Below, one piece after another: positions 8,483 through 17,220 of a DNA stretch of 34,211 nt. Under the pieces are notes generated by a model. That model did not search any database. It was not told the DNA's origin and saw nothing but the letters and a program-made list of their open reading frames with translations. The translations under genes and the position numbers were made by a program. Source of the DNA: GCA-2697345 sp045565015 (lineage in GTDB: Bacteria > Pseudomonadota > Alphaproteobacteria > Rhodobacterales > Rhodobacteraceae); contig JBJLGD010000027.1 of NCBI GenBank assembly GCA_045565015.1, forward strand, positions 1-34,211, given 5' to 3'. Each line of letters begins with the position of its first letter. The stretch's first letter is position 1.

Positions 8483-9124
8483 TTATGATTTAAAACGATA
8501 GAATATGTGCGATCCTATATTTGTGGTTCGTGCAAAAGATGACCTCCAACTGGGCTTTACTTTCCTACTATGATAAAATGTAGCCCCATTAGTCAGATCT
8601 CTTGATGATCCATCCAACATTAAACGAGCAATTTTACTTACCCTTTCATATGCTTTCTTATCCGGGAAAACCTCTAAAAGGCCATCACAATTATAACTGA
8701 ACTGACATTTATGCCGCTTACCAGTGGTCTGATCAATAACTCGACAGACAGATTTTGGAAATCTTTTTGAGTCGACTCTATTTAATATCACTTCCGCAAC
8801 AGCAATTTGACCTTCAATTGGTTCTCCCCGAGCTTCAAAATATAAGGCCTCGGAAAGGCACCGCCACTCTGCACCCCCACTAGCAGTCGGCAATGAGTCT
8901 AGGATCTTTAAATTGTTTAAATTACCGGTACGTTTCTTTTTACCATTAATATCCGTTGTTAGATAAATTGGCTTAATTGGTCTCTTGTGTGGAAGTAAGC
9001 TAAAACCATAATATATTTTATCAAACCTTAGCATAGATAACAAATCAAACGTGCTATTACTAGAACTGCAGCCAGTAGATAGCGTCAAAATGATTAAAAA
9101 TATATATTTTTGAATAGAACGCAT
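8483..9124 (-). CDS. SleB-like cell wall hydrolase, probable lipoprotein
   Basis: A 213-residue protein of the Hydrolase_2 (SleB-like) family. The domain covers about 85-210 and contains the hallmark RCLSEALYFEARGEP, with Glu92 and Glu97 as candidate catalytic acids. It continues with AVAEVILNRVDS and the Cys-containing CQFSYNCDG stretch near 140-148. The N-terminus (MRSIQKYIFLIILTLSTGC) is a signal sequence ending in a relaxed lipobox with Cys19, so the enzyme is probably anchored in the envelope facing the periplasm. The linker at 20-80 is low in recognisable motifs. Members cut peptidoglycan glycan strands or crosslinks during wall remodelling. It is monocistronic, between folB and ppdK. 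Confidence 0.85.
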   Translation of the reverse strand: MRSIQKYIFLIILTLSTGCSSSNSTFDLLSMLRFDKIYYGFSLLPHKRPIKPIYLTTDINGKKKRTGNLNNLKILDSLPTASGGAEWRCLSEALYFEARGEPIEGQIAVAEVILNRVDSKRFPKSVCRVIDQTTGKRHKCQFSYNCDGLLEVFPDKKAYERVSKIARLMLDGSSRDLTNGATFYHSRKVKPSWRSSFARTTNIGSHIFYRFKS

Positions 9125-9268
9125 AACTTTAAATAAAGAAGACTAACAATATCCCTCTAAAACCTTACCAATAAAAACTCATTTTAGCTTTGGCCGGCGT
9201 TATCTAATAGTTTTTCAAAAAGATAAAGGCAAAATTCTTATTAGGTTAAATTTTTACTTATTACGCAT

Positions 9269-11797
9269 CTAGCTTGCCACATCTAATATAGCAAGATGAG
9301 CTGCTGCTAGCCTTGCCACGGGAACTCGATATGGGGAACACGAAACATAGTCCATTCCTAATTTTCTACAAAACTCAATACTCTCTGGATTTCCACCGTG
9401 CTCTCCACATACAGACAAAATAAGATTTTCGTTTGTTCCTCTACCTCTGGCACACGCCAACTTTAATAATTCACCTACTCCTTCTTTATCAAGGATATGA
9501 AACGGATCCTCGTCGAATACACCCTGGCTAACATACTGAGACATAAATCTTCCCGCATCATCTCTAGAGAGCCCATAAGTCATTTGTGTCATATCATTAG
9601 TTCCAAAACTTAAAAAAGTTACATTTTTTGAAATATCTCCAGCCTGTAGCGCCGCTCTCGGAGTTTCAACCATAACACCAAGCTGATAATTGATTGTCTC
9701 ACCAGTTTCTATAGCCACATACTTTGCTACTTGGTCTATAGACGATTTCACTAACTCTACCTCTTTTTTTGCTGAAACAAGTGGAATCATTATTTCTGGA
9801 ACAACTGCTTGGCCAGTGACTGCTCTTGTTTCTATAACAGCTTCAAAAATCGCTCTTGCCTGCATTTGGTATATTTCTGGTACCGTAATACCCAATCTAA
9901 CGCCGCGCATTCCTAACATAGGGTTAAATTCCGAAAGTCCTACTATCCGCTCTTGAACTTCGTTAAAGGTCAAATTCATAGCCTCTGCCAGTTGTTGAAC
10001 CCCAGCACGACTATTCGGGAGGAATTCGTGTAAGGGTGGATCGAACAGCCTTAAACAAACCGGTAAAGGCGCCATAATCTGGAACAAGCTAGAGAAGTCA
10101 TTTCTCTGCATTGGCAAAAGTCGTTTTAACGCTGCTGTGCGATCCATTGGGCTATCAGCGAATATTACTTCTCTTAGAACAGTAAGCCGCTCTTCAGCAA
10201 AGAACATATGCTCAGTTCTACATAGACCAATACCTTCAGCTCCAAAACTTCCAGCCACTTTTGCATCTTGGGAAGTGTCCGCATTAGCCCTAATTTTTAT
10301 ATCTCTAAATTGGTCAGCCCAATTCATTAAAGTACTAAAACTTTTGCCTCGATATGCTGGCATTAATGGAACTGCACCTTCCAATACTTCCCCCGCTGTA
10401 CCATCAATAGTCACCACATCACCCTCTAAAAAAAAGCGCCCATCAGATGTTCTAAATTTCTTATTTTTTGAATCCACTTCAATACCATTAACTCCTGAGA
10501 CGCACGGTAACCCTAAACCACGCGCTATTACCGCCGCATGGCTTGTGTTGCCACCTCGCTCAGTTAATATGCCATTTGCTGAATACATGCCCCTAATATC
10601 CTCTGGAGAAGTTTCACGGCGTACTAATATGCATTTTTCATTCTTTGCTGATAAAGCTTGAGCTGACATCGAGCTAAATACGAGCCTTCCACTGGATGCA
10701 CCGGGACTGGCAGCAATACCTCTGCAAATTACCTCACTATTTGACCCTTTGATGACTTGGTTATGAAGAAGATCACTCAATGATTTTGGATCTATGCGTA
10801 ATATAGCCTCTTTTTTACTAATGATACCTCTTTTAACTAAAGAAGTGACAATCTGAACTGAAGCGCTAACATTCCTTGGAGCAGGTACTGCATCCAAGAT
10901 AAAAAGTTTTCCGTTTTGCAAAGTGAATTCTATTTGCATCTCTTCCTTTAAACCGATGCAACATTTTAGCCCTGCCTGGATCAGCTGTTCAAATATATTT
11001 GGATACATATCTTCTAAAGATGGGCCTCGTTTATCCTTTGTTAAAAATAATGCTTCTTTTTTATCTTCTAATGCGTCTCTACCCTGCGATTGGCTTAGAT
11101 ATCGACCAATTTCTTTTTTTTGTCCGTTCTCAGGGTCAAAAAATTGTATTACGCCTGCCCCACTTTTAGCTTTGCCCAGACCAAAAACCATCTTCTGTAC
11201 CACAAGGCCTAAACCAACATTTTCAGGAGCCCCTTTGGATACTCGTAATAACCGCGCTGATGTCCCTTGCCACGCTCTAGACATAGATTTCAAAACCTCT
11301 GAAAGTTGAGTTTCGATACTTTGCGGAAAGCACTCATCCATTTCCTGTTCATAGGCACTTATCGCAGTTTCAGGCGTAAGATTGTCGAAATCAAACAACT
11401 TGTCATCTAATCTCAAAACCTCCATAGTGTAAGATTTAATAAATTTTAGATGTAATTCCTTAGCGGCTTTTTCCCCGAGGACCTTCGCATAGAATTGTTC
11501 CATTTTACGATTCATACCAATGTTTAAAATTGTAGTTGGACCACCCCATTCCCCACTTAACGGCGAGGATCGAACTGAAATAATGGGGTTAATATCAAAA
11601 TTTGACACGATACCATTCAAATCAATATGTTCGCCTGAAGCAATAGCATTAACAAACGGGATAGATAAGGCTACTGATTTAGGTATAGGAAGCCCTAATC
11701 TTATAAGCCGTTGCAAACATTTTGCTCTAGCTCCGTGAAGATTCCCGCTGATGTTGGCCTCGGAAGAAATTAATTCAAAATTTGGTGTCTTTATCAT
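9269..11797 (-). CDS. ppdK: Pyruvate, phosphate dikinase-like enzyme with divergent ATP-grasp domain
   Basis: An 842-residue protein, a little shorter than typical PPDK (870-890). Order: ATP-grasp region (1-340), phosphohistidine domain with GGNTSH (His420), and PEP/pyruvate barrel ending in CGEHGG with catalytic Cys797. The barrel residues look intact (RLFDPPLHEFLP, GTNDMTQ, GMRGVRLG). The ATP half deviates: the usual GGKGANL becomes HGARAK. The positions I align with Clostridium Asp321 and Gln335 are Gln288 and Asp302, while Arg76 and Glu290 are kept. Known PPDK interconverts pyruvate, ATP and phosphate with PEP, AMP and diphosphate. The gene follows glyS by 50 bases, as in other Rhodobacterales. 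Nucleotide use is uncertain. Confidence 0.85.
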   Translation of the reverse strand: MIKTPNFELISSEANISGNLHGARAKCLQRLIRLGLPIPKSVALSIPFVNAIASGEHIDLNGIVSNFDINPIISVRSSPLSGEWGGPTTILNIGMNRKMEQFYAKVLGEKAAKELHLKFIKSYTMEVLRLDDKLFDFDNLTPETAISAYEQEMDECFPQSIETQLSEVLKSMSRAWQGTSARLLRVSKGAPENVGLGLVVQKMVFGLGKAKSGAGVIQFFDPENGQKKEIGRYLSQSQGRDALEDKKEALFLTKDKRGPSLEDMYPNIFEQLIQAGLKCCIGLKEEMQIEFTLQNGKLFILDAVPAPRNVSASVQIVTSLVKRGIISKKEAILRIDPKSLSDLLHNQVIKGSNSEVICRGIAASPGASSGRLVFSSMSAQALSAKNEKCILVRRETSPEDIRGMYSANGILTERGGNTSHAAVIARGLGLPCVSGVNGIEVDSKNKKFRTSDGRFFLEGDVVTIDGTAGEVLEGAVPLMPAYRGKSFSTLMNWADQFRDIKIRANADTSQDAKVAGSFGAEGIGLCRTEHMFFAEERLTVLREVIFADSPMDRTAALKRLLPMQRNDFSSLFQIMAPLPVCLRLFDPPLHEFLPNSRAGVQQLAEAMNLTFNEVQERIVGLSEFNPMLGMRGVRLGITVPEIYQMQARAIFEAVIETRAVTGQAVVPEIMIPLVSAKKEVELVKSSIDQVAKYVAIETGETINYQLGVMVETPRAALQAGDISKNVTFLSFGTNDMTQMTYGLSRDDAGRFMSQYVSQGVFDEDPFHILDKEGVGELLKLACARGRGTNENLILSVCGEHGGNPESIEFCRKLGMDYVSCSPYRVPVARLAAAHLAILDVAS

Positions 11798-11847
11798 AAT
11801 ATAATTATAGACCTTTGAGCTGAGTTTTAATCCTACGCGTTATTTTC

Positions 11848-13902
11848 TTATCCTTCTAAAAGACTAAAATCTGCAACTTCGTTGCAAATAAATCTTATTT
11901 TTTGCAATAAACACAAACGGTTACGTCTAACTATAGAATTATCAGAGTTTACTTTAACTGCAGTAAAAAAATTATCTATTGAATTACTCAATTCAACCAA
12001 ACTTTCAAGTGCGTCTAAAAAGTTATTTTGTGATAATTTGACAATCACTATCTCGTTAATTTTATTCAAGTCTGTAAATAATTTATGTTCTTCTGGAACC
12101 TCAAAGAATTTTATATCAGGTTCAAGTTCGTACACTACACCGTCAATATTTTCAGCTTTTTTTAATATATTGTTTACTCTCTTGAAGCCTTGGATAAGAT
12201 TTTCAGTCTCTTTTAGCTCTATCCGATCTGAAAGTGCTTTCACTCGAAGAAAAAGATTAAAAATATTACTTTTGTCTTTGGACGATAGGCATGCATCTAT
12301 AATATCATATCTGATGTTCTTTTCCTTTAAAAAAACTTTCAATCTTTCATGAAAGAAGGAAACAAGGTTTTCAAGCTTATCATCTTCTAAATCGAATATA
12401 TAGTGGTCTATATCTATTGAGATGTTATTCTCTAATATCAATCTAATTACTCCCAAAGCCGCTCTTCTAAGAGCAAATGGATCTGATGACCCAGTTGGCT
12501 TTTGATCAATTCTCCAAAAACTTTCAAGAGTATCTAATTTATCTGATAATGCCACTACTATTGAGATCAAAGATTTAGGACAATCATCATTGGGTCCTAA
12601 GGGTGAATAATGATCCTTAATAGCTAAAGCAACTTCGGGGGAAAAGTCGCATGCCTGCGCATAGTAGCTCCCCATTAAGCCCTGCAATTCAGGGAACTCA
12701 TTAACCATTTCAGATGACAAGTCAGCCTTTGAGTATAAAGATGCCTGATCAGCTAAATTTTCGTCAACAGTTAAATTCTGAGCTAATTTCAAAGACTTTC
12801 TTCTTATTCGTTCTACTCTTTCAAACTGACTTCCTAATTTGTTATGATATGTAACATTTCTTAGTCGATTAACCCAAGACTCCATACCCGAGCTAATGGT
12901 CCGCAAATCATTTTCCCAAAAGAATTTAGCGTCAGAAAGACGTGCGAAAAGAACTCTCTGGTTTCCATCGAGAATTAATTTCCCATTATCTTCTGCCTGA
13001 TTATTAGAAACTGTTATAAACCCTTCTATGAGGTTAGTTTTTTTATTTTTTAAACTGAAAAATTTTTGATGCTTTCTCATGGAAACCTGTAGAACTTCAC
13101 TGGGCAACGTCAAGAATTCACTAGAGATTTTTCCAACGAGAGCATGAGGCCACTCAACTAAATTTGTTACCTCATCTAACAATAAAGGATCATCAACAAG
13201 ATCCAGCCCTAGAGCAAATGCTAAATTACATGAAGCATTATAAATCTCTCGTTTTCTTTCTTCGTGATCTAAAATTACATGAGACTTCTTAAGATATTTT
13301 TTTAAGTCATCAAAATTTCTTACAGAGAATTCTTTATTGTTGACTAATCTATGACCAAACGACTTGTTGTTTGAGCTAATAAACCCCAAATCACAATTGA
13401 CCATTTTTGATTGATTTTCATCAGAAAGTAGACAAAGTATATTGTTTAATGGCCTTACCCATCTCAACATATTCGTACCCCAGCGCATTGATTTAGGCCA
13501 AGGAAAGCTTTTAATACTGGAACTCAAGACCTCGGAAACTATATTAGCAGCATCGCGGCCAGGTTGTTTTATATTTGCAAAATAAAAGTCAGTGCCTTTC
13601 ACCGAACGTACCTCTAAATCCCTCTTATTTAACCCTGTTGATTTTAAAAACCCATTTATAGCTTGATCTGGTGCTGTAACACGAGGTCCCTTACGTTCGA
13701 TAGTAAAAGGCGTAGATTTATCTGACAATCCTGAGACAACTAATACCAACCTTCTTGGTGTAGAATATGGGGTAGCACTTTCATACGTTAAGCCCGCATC
13801 CATTAACCCTTTCGTAACTATGTTTCTAAGATTTACTCTAGCAGCTTCTTGCATCCTAGAAGGTATTTCTTCTGATAATAATTCTATTAGAAGTTCTTTC
13901 AT
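11848..13902 (-). CDS. glyS: Glycine-tRNA ligase beta subunit
   Basis: A 684-residue beta subunit of the bacterial alpha2beta2 glycyl-tRNA synthetase, which binds tRNA-Gly and partners GlyQ. The family opening MKELLIELLSEEIPSRM is present at 1-17. The conserved KADLSSEMVNEFPELQG block lies near 390-405, and a helical tRNA-anticodon-binding region fills the C-terminus. Length is normal. The ATG is preceded by GAGAG inside the end of the upstream gene, four bases from its stop, so translation is coupled. In most bacteria glyQ and glyS are adjacent; here a small membrane-protein gene sits between them. Confidence 0.96.
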   Translation of the reverse strand: MKELLIELLSEEIPSRMQEAARVNLRNIVTKGLMDAGLTYESATPYSTPRRLVLVVSGLSDKSTPFTIERKGPRVTAPDQAINGFLKSTGLNKRDLEVRSVKGTDFYFANIKQPGRDAANIVSEVLSSSIKSFPWPKSMRWGTNMLRWVRPLNNILCLLSDENQSKMVNCDLGFISSNNKSFGHRLVNNKEFSVRNFDDLKKYLKKSHVILDHEERKREIYNASCNLAFALGLDLVDDPLLLDEVTNLVEWPHALVGKISSEFLTLPSEVLQVSMRKHQKFFSLKNKKTNLIEGFITVSNNQAEDNGKLILDGNQRVLFARLSDAKFFWENDLRTISSGMESWVNRLRNVTYHNKLGSQFERVERIRRKSLKLAQNLTVDENLADQASLYSKADLSSEMVNEFPELQGLMGSYYAQACDFSPEVALAIKDHYSPLGPNDDCPKSLISIVVALSDKLDTLESFWRIDQKPTGSSDPFALRRAALGVIRLILENNISIDIDHYIFDLEDDKLENLVSFFHERLKVFLKEKNIRYDIIDACLSSKDKSNIFNLFLRVKALSDRIELKETENLIQGFKRVNNILKKAENIDGVVYELEPDIKFFEVPEEHKLFTDLNKINEIVIVKLSQNNFLDALESLVELSNSIDNFFTAVKVNSDNSIVRRNRLCLLQKIRFICNEVADFSLLEG

Positions 13903-13906
13903 CTGT

Positions 13907-14383
13907 TTACTCTCTCACTTGTTCGTCTGCTAGCTGATGCCACGAAAACGCTCTACCGTCGTTATAAAAAGCTAAAACTCTATCAATACCAGAGAAAATA
14001 TTTTTTTCCGATATAACAGCAAATGCCTCGCCTGATTCTAAGGACTTTCCTAAACTTTTAGCGTTAAAACAAGTAAACCAAGCAGGAGCGGTTAATGGAA
14101 CCGGCTTAGTAACTTTTACTGAAATACTCTTTATTTTTTCTACCTCTGTTAGATTGAAACAACTTTTAAAGTTTAATGGTGAATTATCACCATTAATACC
14201 CTCAAAGTGGTTGAACTTCACAGTTTCATACAATCCACTGTTTTTAGATAAAACTTTTATTCTAAAATCTTCACTAGTTTCATCAATATACGAATAGTAG
14301 TAATAAACCTGTAAGTAATATAAAGATATCCCTCCAAAAACTGCTGAGATTATAAGTATAAGACTAACCAACTTTCCACTCAT
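13907..14383 (-). CDS. DUF6446-like membrane-anchored protein between glyQ and glyS
   Basis: A 158-residue protein of unknown function. One N-terminal membrane helix (about 4-25) precedes a soluble domain, predicted periplasmic, rich in beta-type segments, with two cysteines (75 and 108 by my count). From memory, the position and the opening (short charged start, long helix, LQVYYYY) match the DUF6446 proteins found between glyQ and glyS in Rhodobacterales. The start codon overlaps the glyQ stop by four bases, and glyS begins four bases after its stop. The three genes must therefore be expressed together. I know of no demonstrated link between this protein and tRNA charging. Confidence 0.75.
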   Translation of the reverse strand: MSGKLVSLILIISAVFGGISLYYLQVYYYYSYIDETSEDFRIKVLSKNSGLYETVKFNHFEGINGDNSPLNFKSCFNLTEVEKIKSISVKVTKPVPLTAPAWFTCFNAKSLGKSLESGEAFAVISEKNIFSGIDRVLAFYNDGRAFSWHQLADEQVRE

Positions 14384-15309
14384 GGAGTGAAACCTCCGGC
14401 CTCAGTTTTTAAAAATCCATCAGCGCAAGCTTTTGCTAAACTTCTAACTTTGCTGATGAACGCCTGTCGTTCAGTCACCGAGATAACACCCCGAGCATCT
14501 AAAAGATTGAATATGTGACTGGCTTTTATACATTGGTCATAGGCAGGATGAGCCATCACAATAAATTTTCCAGTTTTTGGATCTAACGGCTCAGCCTCCA
14601 ATATTTCCTTGCATTGACTAGTAGCATCTTCAAAATGTTGTAATAATATTTTTGGGTTTAGAGCATCAAAGTTCCATCTCGAGTATTGAGCCTCAGACTC
14701 TTTAAAAATATCTCCATATTTAAGATGTAAAGAGGAATTTGGATTATTAAAAGGTAAATCCATAACATGATTTACATCTAAAACATACATGGCCAAGCGC
14801 TCCAAACCGTAGGTCAACTCTCCTGATACTGGATTACAATCATGGCCACCAATTTGCTGAAAATATGTGAATTGAGAAACTTCCATTCCATCGCACCACA
14901 CTTCCCAACCGAGTCCCCAAGCTCCCAAAGTGGGACTTTCCCAGTCATCTTCGACAAATCGTATGTCATGACACGCTGGATCAATTCCTATCGACTGTAG
15001 CGAATTCAAATATAAGTCTTGAAAGTCTGGTGGAGAAGGCTTGATTAAGACCTGAAACTGATAATAATGCTGTAACCGATTAGGATTTTCTCCATATCGT
15101 CCATCTGTTGGCCTCCTCGAAGGTTGAACATACGCGACAGACCAAGGTTTTGGACCTAAAGCTCTCAATGTAGTCGCCGGATGAAAAGTACCTGCACCAA
15201 CCTCCATATCGTAAGGCTGGATTATTGCGCACCCGATTTCGGCCCAGTAATCCTGTAATCTTAGGATTATCTCTTGAAAACTTTTTGGTTTTTTGATCAA
15301 TTGTTTCAT
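14380..15309 (-). CDS. glyQ: Glycine-tRNA ligase alpha subunit
   Basis: A 309-residue catalytic alpha subunit (class II aminoacyl-tRNA synthetase core) that activates glycine with ATP and charges tRNA-Gly with GlyS. Conserved blocks are SFQEIILRLQDYWAEIGC at the start, QPYDMEVGAGTFHP, then SRRPTDGRYGENPNR and HYYQFQVLIKPSP, and GWEVWCDGMEVSQFTYFQQ in the middle. Length is typical. The ATG has an AAGGG site. It is the first gene of glyQ-DUF6446-glyS, with ppdK behind, and is divergent from the peptidoglycan-binding protein gene across a 149-base AT-rich spacer that must hold both promoters. Confidence 0.97.
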   Translation of the reverse strand: MKQLIKKPKSFQEIILRLQDYWAEIGCAIIQPYDMEVGAGTFHPATTLRALGPKPWSVAYVQPSRRPTDGRYGENPNRLQHYYQFQVLIKPSPPDFQDLYLNSLQSIGIDPACHDIRFVEDDWESPTLGAWGLGWEVWCDGMEVSQFTYFQQIGGHDCNPVSGELTYGLERLAMYVLDVNHVMDLPFNNPNSSLHLKYGDIFKESEAQYSRWNFDALNPKILLQHFEDATSQCKEILEAEPLDPKTGKFIVMAHPAYDQCIKASHIFNLLDARGVISVTERQAFISKVRSLAKACADGFLKTEAGGFTP

Positions 15310-15458
15310 ATTTCTGCCCTTAATGTGTTAATTTTCCAATAGGGAAGACATTGATAGCAGTCAATTGATGAAATTATTAGTTTTTGGGGTGCATCATCCG
15401 TGCAACCATATTATTAGAGTTTTAAAACCAATTAACTTTTACTTTTATATGGGAATAA

Positions 15459-17153
15459 ATGATGAATCGTATTTTAATATTAAGTATTTTTTATATATTT
15501 TTATTAATTTTATCACCAGCATCTTCTCAATCCTACTGGGTAGAAATCGATTCATTCTCTAAAAAAGAAACCGCTGAGGACAAAGCAGATAGCTATGCGT
15601 ACTTATCCGAGGAAGTAAAAGGGTTTGAAACCGAAAATGGCTGGTATTTATTAGTTTTAGGCCCATACGAGATTAATCGGGCAAAGGAAAAAATTCAAAA
15701 GCTACAAAGTAATAAAATTCTACCCCTACAAGCAAATGTGATTGGTGGCTCAAAATTTACATCACAATTTTGGCCAAATAAAAGTTTAAGAACTCAGAAA
15801 AGTATAACACTGTCTGGTTTAAAACCTGCGAGTATTACTAAGGAGTCTCTGAGTAAATCAACTGTGAATGAGGATCTATTAAAACAAACTGAAAAAAACT
15901 ACATACAATTAGCTTTAAAAGATTTGAAATTTTATTCTATGAGCATAGATGGTACATTTGGCAAAGGTACCCGAAAAGCAATTGGTTTATGGCAAAAAGA
16001 AAATAACTTTCCGGTTACAAATATTTTAACAACGCAGCAATTAGGGATTTTGCTAACAACCTATCAAAACACATTACAAAATAAAGGGTATGAGCTCGTA
16101 GTTGACCCTAATTCACAAATACAATTATTACTACCAACTAACTATGTGAAATTTGATAAGTATCTGTTCCCGTTCTCACATTACTCAAGTAATGGTTCGC
16201 CTGTTGAAGCAAGTGTTCATTTAATTTCCCAACCAGGAACTAGCGAAACCTTAAAAGATTTTTATAATCTCTTTAAAAAATTCGAAATGATTCCTCCTAA
16301 AGCAAGAAAACGAGTTAATAACTCGTATTTTTCAATTAAGGGAGACTATAACGGCAGGAGCATTTACGCCTATGTCACATTAGAAGAAAATTATCTAAAA
16401 GGTTTTATATTTGACTACCCAGAAGCTCAAAAAGAAGAACTTGAGACAGCAATATATTTAGCTAGAAAAACAATCCATATAATCAATGGAGGCATTGACC
16501 ACTCAGACACACCTAATAGCGAAGGCAAACGTCATTTTTATTCTGGTATTAAATTCAGATTGCCAAAAATATCTAAAACTGGTTTTTTTATCAATCAATC
16601 TGGAACAGTAATAACCACTAGTTCAGTACTAAATGACTGTTATAAATTGACGCTCGATAAAGATATTGAGCTTGAAGTTAAAAGTGTTGAATCCGAAATA
16701 GTTATTTTACAACCAAAAGAAACTATAGCCCCCATAAACTACCTAAAATTTTCTACAAAGCTTCCACGGATTGAATCGCTAACGTATACATCAGGTTTCT
16801 CTGGCCAAGGAGCATTTGGCTCTCCTTCTTTCAGTATTGGTAGGGTAATTGATGTAAAAGGGCTGAATGATGAAACTTATATTAAACAGCTATTTTTAAA
16901 TGTTGATGAGAGCCAGCAAGGCGCTGCGATAGTTAATAATTCTGGAGCGGTGATAGGAGCTTTAATAAACTATGATAAGTCACAGTTTAACTTACCCTCA
17001 AATATTAAGTTTGCAATAAAAAATTCAGTCATTAAAAAAGCGTTGAGGAAACACGGTATAAAGTTTTATTTAGAAAAGGAGCAGAAAGAAAAAACTAAAG
17101 AAGCTCTGAATAATTTAGGTAAAGAAAGTTCTGTGTTAATTAGCTGCTGGTAG
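15459..17153 (+). CDS. Exported SPOR-like/peptidoglycan-binding protein with degenerate trypsin-like domain
   Basis: A 564-residue exported protein. A signal peptide (1 to about 24, ending PASSQ) leads to a SPOR-like repeat (about 25-95). A PG_binding_1 domain follows (about 146-203, with YSMSIDGTFGKGTRKAIGLWQ). A middle region (about 210-345) I cannot name comes next, then a trypsin-like beta-barrel (about 372-535). The protease triad is not visible: the usual TNAHV is TTSSV (Ser389 in the His place), DIALL is EIVIL, and the nucleophile loop SGGP reads QGAA. It is probably a periplasmic wall-binding protein, not a protease. I recall similar proteins beside glyQ in Rhodobacterales. GGGA lies just before the tandem ATGs. 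Confidence 0.8.
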   Translation: MMNRILILSIFYIFLLILSPASSQSYWVEIDSFSKKETAEDKADSYAYLSEEVKGFETENGWYLLVLGPYEINRAKEKIQKLQSNKILPLQANVIGGSKFTSQFWPNKSLRTQKSITLSGLKPASITKESLSKSTVNEDLLKQTEKNYIQLALKDLKFYSMSIDGTFGKGTRKAIGLWQKENNFPVTNILTTQQLGILLTTYQNTLQNKGYELVVDPNSQIQLLLPTNYVKFDKYLFPFSHYSSNGSPVEASVHLISQPGTSETLKDFYNLFKKFEMIPPKARKRVNNSYFSIKGDYNGRSIYAYVTLEENYLKGFIFDYPEAQKEELETAIYLARKTIHIINGGIDHSDTPNSEGKRHFYSGIKFRLPKISKTGFFINQSGTVITTSSVLNDCYKLTLDKDIELEVKSVESEIVILQPKETIAPINYLKFSTKLPRIESLTYTSGFSGQGAFGSPSFSIGRVIDVKGLNDETYIKQLFLNVDESQQGAAIVNNSGAVIGALINYDKSQFNLPSNIKFAIKNSVIKKALRKHGIKFYLEKEQKEKTKEALNNLGKESSVLISCW

Positions 17154-17182
17154 TATCAGCCTTAAGAAATAAAGAAATAACT

Positions 17183-17203
17183 GATTTTTATAAGCGAAAA
17201 ATC
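17183..17203. terminator. Possible bidirectional terminator between convergent genes
   Basis: GATTTTT at 17183-17189 and AAAAATC at 17197-17203 make a 7-bp AT-rich stem with a 7-base loop, in the 67-base gap where the peptidoglycan-binding protein gene and the ThDP-enzyme gene converge. The stem is weak, so this is tentative. Confidence 0.3.
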
Positions 17204-17220
17204 GATGGAGTTTTAAAAAC

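Noticed and set aside
15365..15562. 65-residue ORF in the glyQ divergent spacer
   Set aside because: It overlaps the signal-peptide region of the 15459 gene in another frame and shows no domain.
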